Origin: a virus
IMG/VR virus record: IMGVR_UViG_3300021138_000182
Location: 1 to 23,121 of that record
Length of the DNA: 23,121 bases
Strand: one strand, 5' to 3'
Shown: one piece after another, positions 1 through 7,183 of the stretch
Numbering within the stretch: the first letter of the stretch is position 1
How the letters are laid out: every line of letters begins with the position of its first letter
Made by a program: the position numbers and the translations under genes
The notes under the pieces: model-generated
What the model saw: only the letters and a program-made list of their open reading frames with translations
What the model was told of the DNA's origin: nothing
Databases searched by the model: none

Positions 1-1850
1 TTCAAGGATGTATAGGCGCTGAAGTAAGCGGAGTCAGTGTCTCCATAAATGATGCTTTTGCCGATGTGGTTGTATTCGCCTGTGATGACTTCGTTGATCT
101 TTGCTGCCATGTGTCGGGCAATTCCACGCCCTGTAAGTGTAGTTGATTGACCAATACGATTATCGAAAAACCTGCAGCCAGCGTTAAGAATAGCACCATA
201 CAGGCTATTGAGGTTAATTTTCTTAACCAATTGTCTCTTATCCCAGTATTCTTCTTCAATTTTATTCTCCGCTTTAATGGCTTCTTTGAGTTTAGCCTGC
301 ATCTCTTTACGTTCAGCATACCAACGCTTCAACAAGCCCGGAATAATACCTTCACGCTCATGTGTAAAGATAGTTCCATTGGCACTCAACATCCACGGAT
401 TATTACTTTCAAAGATTAATTCATAGATTTGAGCGCCGCTCATTACACTGGTCTCGCCGTTTTCCCAATCAATGATGATATCATGAGCACGGTCTTGATT
501 CATAACAAATTCGTATTCGTTACTGCCAAACTTACCTTCCCATGCACCTGCAAAACTATCGCCCTTGGCAATTTTAGTTTCGATTTCTTCCTTGGTATAA
601 TCTTGTCGTAACTGCCCAACAATAGTTTCGGGGCCCATGTTTAGAGCACGAATCACAGATGGATACAGCGAGTTAATATCCATAGACCCGATATAGTCGT
701 GCAAGCCCTTTTTAGGATAAGCAACATAAGCACCTGCTGCCTGATTATTAGCAGTATCATCTCTACGGGGACGACTTGGCACAATCATACCCCTATGATG
801 TGCTTCATTTACAATGGCCTGTTCTGTAACAGCCACAGCACCCATGGTAGTTTGTAGCAACACAGTATTTTCGTGAGCAACTGTATTAGCGAGGTCTAGA
901 AATTTAAGTTTCTTGTCTAACTTATCGAGTAGTGCACAGTCTTGTCTGTTGTATTCGATAAACTTGCGAAAGTCGTTGTTATAGAGTTGATCCAAGGTGC
1001 CTTCATAGACAGTCTTTGATTCTCCGATTTCCATTTCGCCGATCGCGTCCAATCGGTAGGTGTGCCGTTCTTCATAGGTGTACTTTCTGTACAATTCGAG
1101 ACTATCGAGGTGAACACGACCAACAAGGTCATAGGTAACAGCATCCTTCCCATATTTCTCGTATTCTCTCTTTTTAGGCAGTTGACCCCAAAGGCAAAAG
1201 CGTCTAGTATCTTCTTTGCTCAAGGTCTTGGTAACTCTATTTACCGTGTAGGGAATATCGAAGCCTTCTGAGTTCCAACCACTTAGCACATCGGCATCTT
1301 CGATTAAGTTTAAGAAAGTATCTAACATTTCATATTCAGTTTCGAATAAGATGGTGTTAGGAAATTCTTTGACCTGCTCTTGTGCTTGTTCCATAGTCAG
1401 TGTCTTTGGAGGAACAGCAAGACATACCAATGTATCCATCCATTGTAGGTGAACAGCGATGGCAGTGATTGGCATAAATGCATCTTCGGGCGATGCATAG
1501 CCGCGCTCTGGATCGAAGTCCACCTCAATATCGAAAAAGGCTACATTTAACTTGGGTGGTTCTTTGCCTAGATAGTTTTCTTCTAGGCAACGGAATACAG
1601 GATTAATATCACTTTCGTAGAGTTTGTGATTTGAATGTATTCTTTGTTCTTTGGTGAATTCTTTAAATGTTCGGGCACTGACCTTGTTTAGACTCTCTCC
1701 GAAGATTGACTTATACTTGCCCCGTTGGTCGGGATAGTAAAATTGATAACGAGCAGGATATTCTTGGAATATTCTACCTTTCTTAGGATCACGCTCAACA
1801 ACATAGACAATGTCTTTGTCACGATCCCATCGTGAATCTACATAACTCAT
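1..1850 (-). CDS. 43: DNA polymerase, family B (T4 gp43-like), 3' part off the left edge
   Basis: Replicative DNA polymerase with 3'-5' proofreading exonuclease. About 616 residues are visible from ATG at 1850, and the frame is open to the window edge, so the thumb and C-terminus are missing. Exonuclease motifs read in order as FFDIEVDFD (Exo I), NSEGFDIPY (Exo II) and YNRQDCALLD (Exo III). Polymerase motifs follow: DINSLYPSV (motif A), KKINLNSLYGA (motif B) and IIYGDTDSAY (motif C) near the window edge. All catalytic acidic residues of the family are present, so it should be active. The gene follows a 73-nt gap after a small membrane-protein gene; that gap carries a hairpin that may be an autogenous translational operator. 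The Shine-Dalgarno is weak (purine-rich GAAAGAAAAA). In T4 the gene lies behind 62 and regA; neither is seen here. Confidence 0.97.
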   Translation of the reverse strand, partial: MSYVDSRWDRDKDIVYVVERDPKKGRIFQEYPARYQFYYPDQRGKYKSIFGESLNKVSARTFKEFTKEQRIHSNHKLYESDINPVFRCLEENYLGKEPPKLNVAFFDIEVDFDPERGYASPEDAFMPITAIAVHLQWMDTLVCLAVPPKTLTMEQAQEQVKEFPNTILFETEYEMLDTFLNLIEDADVLSGWNSEGFDIPYTVNRVTKTLSKEDTRRFCLWGQLPKKREYEKYGKDAVTYDLVGRVHLDSLELYRKYTYEERHTYRLDAIGEMEIGESKTVYEGTLDQLYNNDFRKFIEYNRQDCALLDKLDKKLKFLDLANTVAHENTVLLQTTMGAVAVTEQAIVNEAHHRGMIVPSRPRRDDTANNQAAGAYVAYPKKGLHDYIGSMDINSLYPSVIRALNMGPETIVGQLRQDYTKEEIETKIAKGDSFAGAWEGKFGSNEYEFVMNQDRAHDIIIDWENGETSVMSGAQIYELIFESNNPWMLSANGTIFTHEREGIIPGLLKRWYAERKEMQAKLKEAIKAENKIEEEYWDKRQLVKKINLNSLYGAILNAGCRFFDNRIGQSTTLTGRGIARHMAAKINEVITGEYNHIGKSIIYGDTDSAYFSAYTSL

Positions 1851-1867
1851 ATTATTATTTTTCTTTC

Positions 1868-1887
1868 TTGCAATTTTAGGCTTGCAA
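1868..1887 (-). promoter_or_regulatory. Hairpin in the gp43 leader, candidate autogenous translational operator
   Basis: On the minus strand TTGCAA, an 8-nt loop GCCTAAAA and TTGCAA form a perfect 6-bp stem. A purine-rich tract starts directly after it and the gp43 ATG lies 17 nt downstream. In T4 and RB69, gp43 represses its own mRNA by binding a leader hairpin with a short stem and an 8-nt loop next to the Shine-Dalgarno. The size and position match that design; the loop sequence differs. Because TTGCAA is itself palindromic, chance is not excluded. Confidence 0.4.
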
Positions 1888-1923
1888 ATACCAAGGTGCG
1901 ATTTGTGGCTCGCCGGACCTTAC

Positions 1924-2223
1924 TCACAAATATTTAGCCAGCATCCTGACCAGTCCTATAGAATCTATGCTTACAAGCAAAACATAGTTAGCAAGCATGC
2001 CAAATGATTGCCTAGTAAAACTAGCCCAAGCATACAACATACAGCCAAAAATCCAAGCGGGATATAGTAAAACCAATGGAGGATTGGGTACCGTGACCGC
2101 CATCGTGATGCTACACGCGATGCTAATAGTCCAAGCCACAAACTCAGCAATGAACCTAATATGATTAGATTTGTAGTCATCTTTGACCCATTGTATAGTA
2201 TCTAATATAATTTTACGCATCAT
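1924..2223 (-). CDS. Small membrane protein, unknown function
   Basis: A 99-residue protein starting MMRKIILDT. An N-terminal amphipathic and charged stretch (about residues 1-22) is followed by three hydrophobic segments, near residues 23-43, 47-66 and 72-95, with the sequence VPNPPLVLLYPAW between the first two. It is probably a polytopic inner-membrane protein. The ATG at 2223 (or the adjacent ATG at 2220) lies inside the last codons of dsbA, so translation is probably coupled. A longer open frame reaching further upstream would overlap dsbA almost entirely and is not used. I recall similar proteins in other T4-like aquatic phages but know no function. It sits between dsbA and gp43. Confidence 0.75.
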   Translation of the reverse strand: MMRKIILDTIQWVKDDYKSNHIRFIAEFVAWTISIACSITMAVTVPNPPLVLLYPAWIFGCMLYAWASFTRQSFGMLANYVLLVSIDSIGLVRMLAKYL

Positions 2224-2485
2224 CGCGCCGATTTGCGTGACCACTGATGTCAACGATGGTTTCCAAATCATCAAATTCACGGAACACTTGATCCCATTGG
2301 TCTTTCTGTGCAATCTTAATTGCCTTACGAATCACACTGGGCTTGACATCTAGTTCTTCGGCTACTGCTTTGATGGTTTCATTTAGGCCTTCTGTGAGGT
2401 CTTGAATTTCCTGCATAACTGTGCAACCTTCTGCTACGATTTGTTTAATCTTTGCTTGTTCAGGTGCGCCAAAACTTTTACTCAT
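2213..2485 (-). CDS. dsbA: DsbA-like dsDNA-binding protein (late transcription regulator)
   Basis: A 90-residue acidic, helical protein starting MSKSFGAPEQAKIKQ, with the helix-rich core LTEGLNETIKAVAEELDVKP followed by an IRKAIKIA segment. This resembles the T4 DsbA family of small double-stranded DNA-binding proteins, which in T4 binds near late promoters. The start at 2485 has a strong AAGGAG 7 nt upstream (2493-2498). An in-frame upstream ATG would add 22 residues encoded by the hairpin and promoter region and overlap the previous gene, so it is rejected. The RBS itself is the 3' arm of a perfect 11-bp inverted repeat, and a sigma-70-like promoter overlaps the same repeat, suggesting tightly controlled expression. 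Family assignment is from sequence resemblance only. Confidence 0.72.
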   Translation of the reverse strand: MSKSFGAPEQAKIKQIVAEGCTVMQEIQDLTEGLNETIKAVAEELDVKPSVIRKAIKIAQKDQWDQVFREFDDLETIVDISGHANRRDDA

Positions 2486-2490
2486 AAAAA

Positions 2491-2527
2491 AACTCCTTGT
2501 AAGTAAGTTTATACTATACAAGGAGTT
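2491..2527 (-). terminator. Perfect 11-bp inverted repeat with U-tract; terminator-like and covers the dsbA RBS
   Basis: The arms at 2517-2527 and 2491-2501 are exact reverse complements (AACTCCTTGTA / TACAAGGAGTT) with a 15-nt loop, followed on the minus strand by seven T. It starts 16 nt after the stop codon of the upstream gene, as an intrinsic terminator would. The 3' arm contains the AAGGAG of dsbA. A read-through mRNA would therefore fold the RBS away, while an mRNA started at the internal promoter near 2501 would lack the 5' arm and leave it free. Confidence 0.6.
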
Positions 2528-2535
2528 GATGTCAA
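2508..2535 (-). promoter_or_regulatory. Sigma-70-type promoter for dsbA
   Basis: On the minus strand TTGACA (2535-2530) and TATAAA (2513-2508) are separated by 16 nt. The -10 is part of GTATAGTATAA, an 11-mer also found at the dnaJ promoter. The -35 lies just after the stop codon of the previous gene, and the -10 lies within an inverted repeat. The predicted start is near 2501. Confidence 0.6.
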
Positions 2536-2543
2536 TGACTAAT

Positions 2544-3257
2544 TTATTCACAATGCCATTTACGGAGACTTTTGTTTATACGACTATTTGGATCTCGTTT
2601 GGTTTTAGCCCCAGTGCGATGTTTCTTCATACCCTTCATACGAGCACAGAATGATTTACGACGTTTGGAGGCCTTGCTGCCTTTCTTCAATTTGCTAGGT
2701 TTGGTAGTAACAGCAGTTTGTAGTTTACTACCCGGATGGCTACGACGATAACTGGCCACGCCCTTTTTGTTTAGGCCACCGTTCTTATTCTTGCCCGACG
2801 ACTTTTGCCAGGCTTCGGCTTCGCTTAATAGATCTTCATCTTCGACTAGTTCGAGATCTTCCCAAATTGCTTCACTGTCTACACCGTGCTGTTCAGCCCA
2901 ATATTCGATCATAGACTCGATCATATTAAATTGTTCTTCTAACTCTATATCTTCGTTGGGCACACAATTACGAACTTGTCCACCGTTCTTACCTGTTTTG
3001 GTTCCGGCAGCATGATGACCAGGCCAGCATTTGGTATAACCGTTGCTGTCCTTGGCACCTTTCTTAATTTCATTAAGATTGCCGTGTGTTTGACACATAC
3101 CGCAGTCGGGGCATGTCATTTCCATCATCATATCTTCATTGTGCTTCTTTTTACCTGCACAATGAGCCTTTTGACTAAAGCCTTTAGGATGAGAACAATT
3201 GATGCTGTTCTTATACTTTTGACTCCATGATTCGGTGATAAATTCTTGTGCTCTCAT
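2544..3257 (-). CDS. Cys-rich phage protein with basic C-terminal domain, probable head-internal protein
   Basis: A 237-residue protein. The N-terminus MRAQEFITE|S resembles T4 internal-protein propeptides, which the prohead protease cuts after (I/L)-x-E. A second match, LLSE|A, falls at residues 143-147. Residues 20-55 contain CSHPKGFSQKAHC and CPDCGMC, suggesting zinc binding, and residues 74-100 contain KCWPGHHAAG and NCVPNE. The middle (100-148) is very acidic. The C-terminal 85 residues are very basic, with NGGLNKKGVASYRR, RRKSFCARMKGMK and NSRINKSLRKWHC. I recall this tail as a phage domain of unknown function (possibly DUF6321; number from memory, unchecked). The start overlaps the deaminase-like gene stop by ATGA. 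A DNA-binding, packaged role is inference. Confidence 0.8.
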   Translation of the reverse strand: MRAQEFITESWSQKYKNSINCSHPKGFSQKAHCAGKKKHNEDMMMEMTCPDCGMCQTHGNLNEIKKGAKDSNGYTKCWPGHHAAGTKTGKNGGQVRNCVPNEDIELEEQFNMIESMIEYWAEQHGVDSEAIWEDLELVEDEDLLSEAEAWQKSSGKNKNGGLNKKGVASYRRSHPGSKLQTAVTTKPSKLKKGSKASKRRKSFCARMKGMKKHRTGAKTKRDPNSRINKSLRKWHCE

Positions 3258-3934
3258 TTCTTTTTAGCTCTTCCTGCTTTCATATTGGCCAGCCAGTGCG
3301 ACATGCGTGCCTTTTCACCTGTAGAGTGTTTGGCAGTATTTCTTAAACTGCTAACTGATGCTTTGGTATTTACTCCGCTGCGTTTGGCAAGTCCCTTGCG
3401 TCCAGGGTGCTTACCATCGGCAAAATTTTCATCTAATGGATGATCTTCGTCACCTAGGAATGTGTCAGCAAACTTCTTACACAATGCTCGTATATCTTCG
3501 TTGGTAGTTGCTTCTACGGTAAATTCAAAATCTTCATCGTGTTGGCTGGGATCCATATAGCCGCAGTAGACTTTCTTTACTGGGCTATCATTGATTAAAT
3601 CTGTACAACTACCTTGATAACGATCTGCCATAGCGCCATCACAAGGACTCAATGTTGTCAGTATAATACTACCATGGGGGATCTCGCCGTACTTGGATTC
3701 ATATGCTGCCATAGCGTTGCGTTCGGCATGACTCCATTTACCGTCTCGGTTAGTGCTGGTACTAGCTACCATGCGATGCTTGGGATCTAGAACACAGGCA
3801 GCAACCATGCCGTATTGCTTGGGATCTTTTTGCTGTCCTTTGACGATCTCGGCACAGAGTTCAACTAGATACTTGTCGAGATGTTCTCGATCATGTATCA
3901 AGTAGTCTTTCTCTGTAAATTCTCTTAAGTTCAT
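3254..3934 (-). CDS. Zinc deaminase-fold protein (cytidine/dCMP or RibD-like)
   Basis: A 226-residue protein. The deaminase zinc signature is visible: H69-A-E71 in KWSHAERNAM and P97-C98 in TTLSPCDGA, with the second cysteine C110 in YQGSC. The C98-C110 gap is longer than the usual PC-x2-C, which sets it apart from T4 dCMP deaminase. E71 is the expected proton shuttle, so catalysis is possible on a nucleoside, nucleotide, pterin or flavin-type substrate that the sequence does not reveal. After residue 170 comes a basic tail containing HPGRKGLAKRSGVNTK and GEKARMSHWLANMK, ending in KKK, similar in character to tails of neighbouring proteins. The N-terminus MNLREFTE echoes the propeptide-like starts of its neighbours. 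ATGA overlaps join it to genes on both sides. Confidence 0.85.
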   Translation of the reverse strand: MNLREFTEKDYLIHDREHLDKYLVELCAEIVKGQQKDPKQYGMVAACVLDPKHRMVASTSTNRDGKWSHAERNAMAAYESKYGEIPHGSIILTTLSPCDGAMADRYQGSCTDLINDSPVKKVYCGYMDPSQHDEDFEFTVEATTNEDIRALCKKFADTFLGDEDHPLDENFADGKHPGRKGLAKRSGVNTKASVSSLRNTAKHSTGEKARMSHWLANMKAGRAKKK

Positions 3935-6522
3935 TTTTTCTTGCTTTTGTTTTTAGCACCGTAACTAGCAGCAATGGCCATTTGACGAACTTTTTCTGGA
4001 CTCTTGTTTTTAAACTGATGATGTCCCTTGGCGTTAGGTGTTTTAGCGGCTTTGCTAAAATCGTTGATGTATTTGTCCACAGGGTCATTGGCTTTGAGCT
4101 TTTCGCCTAGTTTAGCAGACAGTGCTTCCATATAACTATCTTCTTGCTTTAACGCTTGTTGTTTGACCATTTTACGGATAAGAGCCTTGTCCTCTTTTTC
4201 ATCTGGGTGATCTTCGCTTTCGCCCATATCGTGCTCATCGTCTACAGCATTGAATACAGCATCTAGATAGTCTGCTGCTTTAGTGACCTTGCTTTGTTGC
4301 CAAGGTTCTAATGTATCACCTTGTGCCTGCATTTGTTTAACAGCATGGCGAAGTTTGGCAGCATGTTTGACTAGGCTCTTTAATTGGCTAGTAGTCATAC
4401 TGTTGGCTTCATCATTATACCATTCTGGGTTTTCTCGAACAGCATCATTGTGTCCGGCACCTGCCCATTTGCTAGTATCTTTAGATGCAGTATTATAAGA
4501 ACCCTGACCCCAACCGCCTGTGGCTGTGCTGTGGTCTTCGGCAATACTTTCTTTAACTCCGGCCTTTTTCTTTTTAGCAATAGCAATAGCGGCCTGTTGA
4601 GCAGGGCTGCTTGCCTCCGCCACACCTTGTTTTACCGCAAACGCTACCGGTCGATTATACATCCTTCCTGGTAGTTCATTCCCTGCGGGATGGTTGCCAT
4701 GAACTATGTCAGTCGCAAAGAAATAACCGCTTGCTGAATCCCATTCACCTACATAAACATTACCGTCTTTGGTTTTTAGGTAAAGTTCAGATTGATTTTC
4801 ATCATCGGTCTTTGGGAACTTATCTATAGGAAGAAATTGGATACCTTCCGCCACACCTTTTTTAATCGCATCTATATTGCCAAACTTACGATAGTATGCT
4901 AATGCGTGTTTGAAATGCTCGTTGTATTCACTGGTGCCCTTTTCATAACCGTGTTGTGTTAGTTCACGCTCAATATGACGAACCAATGGCATTTCTGCTT
5001 TTAATAATTCTGGTGCACCTTCCGCCACACCTTGCTCGTTAATTCTTAACTGTTTCTTTGTGTAGGCGATATTACTATCAAAACTTTGTTGACCTTTTTC
5101 TTCTGTGGGTTTGGTTATATCTGAATGAACTTGTTTTCCACCAGCATAAACTCTTACCTGATATCCCCATGGTGTCTTATGTAGTTCATGTGTGTATGGT
5201 CCTATTGTTTCAGAGCGGATAACAGATTCGTTTAGTGAGCCTTCCGCCACACCTTCCTTCATTCTGCGACCATGTTGATCTAATACTATAAGTTTGCCGC
5301 CGAATTTTTTAATATGAGCCAATGCCAAGTCTCGTGATAGGAATGTTTTAACAAACTCATTTTTGCTATCAGGAAATACACCATACTCAGTTGGTTCAGG
5401 GGTATATGTAAGTTTACCTTTTGCTTCCGCCACACCTTGCTTAACAAACTGAACATTTAATTTAGCATTTTTCCACAATGGATTTTTAGGATCCATTCTT
5501 TGCTGTAGTAACCATATAGCAGATACTCTGTGTGCGCCATCTTCAAACTTACCGTTTAATACTATTGCCGGAGGCAACTTCGCTAAACTTTCTGGATGAT
5601 CCTTCAAGTAAGTAGCATACTCTATAACTTTTTTAGTGACGCCCCAACTATAATCTTTAGCGTCCCAATCATCAACTACATTATTATAATAAGGCACCCC
5701 CGGCACAGATGATATAATATCTTTTACAGTCATTTGGCGAGTTTGTATTTTAGCATCGGAGCCAAACTGTTTTGGAGCACCTGAACTTGGTCCCGGTTGA
5801 GGGACGCCTTCCGCCACACCTTCCTGTAATCCCGGAATAGGATGTAATCCTTTGGGTATCTGCCCAGTCCAGTGTTGCGACCCGGGCTTTGCTGGTAAAT
5901 CTCTTATGGCATTTTCTTCCGCTAACTCACACAATTCAGTATGATGTAAAAATATAGTGCTACCACAATCATAACAAGGATAGTTATCAAATGGATCTTC
6001 GTCGTCATCGCCACCGCTCATAGCAAATTCGTTCAAGCCTTCCGCCACACCTTCTTCTTTTTTAACAACAAAGTTTATGTTTTTGTTTCCGGTGTTGGGA
6101 TCAATGTATGTGCTTTTGAATACTTTACCGCCGTGTTCTCGAGCGTAGGCAAATGCTTCATGTTTGTTATCAAATCTATTAGTAGGCGGTTTAATCATAG
6201 GGCTTGCTTCTTCCGCCATATCTAATTCACGGGCTTTGTGTTTTACATCACCTTGTTTAGCAGCCTTCTTCTTATCCTTGTGAGCACCGGCACCGCCAGT
6301 AGTGGCATTCTTGGCCACAAAGTTTCTTGGTTTACTAGCAGGCACTTTAGCCTTGTCGCCTTCTTGAGCAATAAGATTCTGTCCTGGTTTACGGCGTTGA
6401 ACACCGCCAATGCCACCACTAACGCTAGCAATGCCGCCAGTACTTGTTCCGCCACTTGTAGCAGATTCTAACGTATAAACGGTAGTGTCTTTAAATTTTT
6501 TAGGTTTAAATTCGTTGTTCAT
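3931..6522 (-). CDS. 863-residue modular protein with seven GVAE(G/A) linkers, candidate head polyprotein
   Basis: I do not recognise the whole protein. Gly-Val-Ala-Glu followed by Gly or Ala occurs with G at residues 158, 235, 363, 424, 498, 556 and 633; weaker relatives are DMAEE (101-105) and SIAED (659-663). The linkers separate modules of 58-128 residues that do not resemble one another. Module 158-234 has CYDCGS plus HHTELC (possible zinc site). Module 235-362 has a ParB/Srx-like LNGKFEDGAHRVSA. The N-terminus is Gly/Ser/Thr-rich (ATSGGTSTGGIASV) and then Lys/Ala-rich. The C-terminal 200 residues are helical and charged, ending SPEKVRQMAIAASYGAKNKS and KKK. A small residue after Glu fits a T4-type prohead protease site (hydrophobic-x-E|G/A), so a cut polyprotein is one reading. 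ATGA overlaps link both neighbours. Confidence 0.85.
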   Translation of the reverse strand: MNNEFKPKKFKDTTVYTLESATSGGTSTGGIASVSGGIGGVQRRKPGQNLIAQEGDKAKVPASKPRNFVAKNATTGGAGAHKDKKKAAKQGDVKHKARELDMAEEASPMIKPPTNRFDNKHEAFAYAREHGGKVFKSTYIDPNTGNKNINFVVKKEEGVAEGLNEFAMSGGDDDEDPFDNYPCYDCGSTIFLHHTELCELAEENAIRDLPAKPGSQHWTGQIPKGLHPIPGLQEGVAEGVPQPGPSSGAPKQFGSDAKIQTRQMTVKDIISSVPGVPYYNNVVDDWDAKDYSWGVTKKVIEYATYLKDHPESLAKLPPAIVLNGKFEDGAHRVSAIWLLQQRMDPKNPLWKNAKLNVQFVKQGVAEAKGKLTYTPEPTEYGVFPDSKNEFVKTFLSRDLALAHIKKFGGKLIVLDQHGRRMKEGVAEGSLNESVIRSETIGPYTHELHKTPWGYQVRVYAGGKQVHSDITKPTEEKGQQSFDSNIAYTKKQLRINEQGVAEGAPELLKAEMPLVRHIERELTQHGYEKGTSEYNEHFKHALAYYRKFGNIDAIKKGVAEGIQFLPIDKFPKTDDENQSELYLKTKDGNVYVGEWDSASGYFFATDIVHGNHPAGNELPGRMYNRPVAFAVKQGVAEASSPAQQAAIAIAKKKKAGVKESIAEDHSTATGGWGQGSYNTASKDTSKWAGAGHNDAVRENPEWYNDEANSMTTSQLKSLVKHAAKLRHAVKQMQAQGDTLEPWQQSKVTKAADYLDAVFNAVDDEHDMGESEDHPDEKEDKALIRKMVKQQALKQEDSYMEALSAKLGEKLKANDPVDKYINDFSKAAKTPNAKGHHQFKNKSPEKVRQMAIAASYGAKNKSKKK
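4616..6053 (-). repeat. Seven in-frame copies of a 13-nt repeat (AAGGTGTGGCGGA) coding GVAE
   Basis: On the plus strand TCCGCCACACCTT is identical at 4616-4628, 4847-4859, 5021-5033, 5243-5255, 5426-5438, 5810-5822 and 6041-6053. Coding-strand consensus is AAGGTGTGGCGGAAG; only the copy at 4616 differs, having GAG for the last Glu codon. Spacings are 231, 174, 222, 183, 384 and 231 nt, all multiples of three. The same codons (GGT GTG GCG) are used every time although sequences between copies are unrelated, so constraint or recent spread acts on the DNA and not only on the protein. Confidence 0.95.
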
Positions 6523-6890
6523 TTCTTTTTATTCCTAGGATTCCAATCAGCAACTGGGCTGGTCTTGTTGACATCTTTACTTTCTCTACTGCCACCGGGT
6601 GTTAGTTGAACTTTTGGAGTTCCAATCAATCCAGCGGCTGCATTTAAAATTTCATCCTCAGCCTGTGTATATCCAATAGTGACAAATTTTAACCCTGTTG
6701 GACCTGCAACATCCATTTTTTGATTTGGCATACCGGCAAGAGCAACACCAAAACGATAAGCAGCATAACCACTACTATTATCTAATTCTGGCCAGATATG
6801 ACTATTAGGTAGTGCTTCAGCTACATCAGGGTGCCAACCGCTTGCACCTGAATAGTCTTTGGCTTCTTTTACAAATTCTCTTGCTCTCAT
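6519..6890 (-). CDS. Conserved phage protein with propeptide-like N-terminus, unknown function
   Basis: A 123-residue protein. The start MRAREFVKE|A at 6890 is chosen over an earlier in-frame start because it overlaps the upstream stop as ATGA, like the other junctions of this block, and because MRAREF matches the MRAQEF start of the protein at 2544-3257. FVKE|A fits a loose prohead-protease site. The body contains GWHPDVAEALPNSHIW, YAAYRFGVALAG and FVTIGYTQAEDEIL, then a polar tail ending in RNKKK. There is no signal peptide or membrane segment. The start of the 863-residue protein overlaps its end by ATGA. Probably a virion component; the function is not recognised. Confidence 0.78.
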   Translation of the reverse strand: MRAREFVKEAKDYSGASGWHPDVAEALPNSHIWPELDNSSGYAAYRFGVALAGMPNQKMDVAGPTGLKFVTIGYTQAEDEILNAAAGLIGTPKVQLTPGGSRESKDVNKTSPVADWNPRNKKK

Positions 6891-7183
6891 ATCTTTGTCC
6901 TTTGTCCGTACCATAGTTCAAACCACGCAGGTGTTCCTGGACGGATATTGTTAGCCTTCATGTATTGCGATTTCTCTGCACCTGTCATGCCGGCACTATC
7001 AGCAGTATTTAGTTTAATATCTTCTGCTACTCTTGCTCGATATTCTGCTAGTTTAACCGTGCTGCCCAGTCCGCCTAGATGGCTGGCAATCTTTAATTTG
7101 TGTATAGGGTCAGTGGGAGCAAGATAGCAGTCGTTGGGGCTATCTGGTAGAAAATTATCCGAAGTAATCTTATACTGCTTCAT
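6887..7183 (-). CDS. Small protein, unknown function
   Basis: A 98-residue soluble protein starting MKQYKITSDNFLPDSPNDCY. The middle is LKIASHLGGLGSTVKLAEYR and the end is RPGTPAWFELWYG. No known domain is visible. It is held by ATGA overlaps to the 1199-residue gene upstream and to the gene starting at 6890 downstream, so it is expressed with them. The short conserved-looking C-terminus with an aromatic patch suggests a protein-contact role, but this is a guess. Confidence 0.7.
   Translation of the reverse strand: MKQYKITSDNFLPDSPNDCYLAPTDPIHKLKIASHLGGLGSTVKLAEYRARVAEDIKLNTADSAGMTGAEKSQYMKANNIRPGTPAWFELWYGQRTKI

Noticed and set aside
2187-2205. Third GTATAGTAT promoter-like sequence, on the plus strand
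   Set aside because: It lies inside the small membrane-protein gene, matches only part of the 11-mer, has no -35 and no gene follows on that strand.
2486-2551. N-terminal extension of dsbA from ATG 2551
   Set aside because: It would code through the promoter and palindrome and overlap the previous gene, while ATG 2485 has an ideal AAGGAG.
4616-6053. CRISPR-like array from the seven 13-nt repeats
   Set aside because: Repeats are far too short, spacing varies from 174 to 384 nt, all copies are in frame inside one continuous coding sequence, and no cas genes are present.
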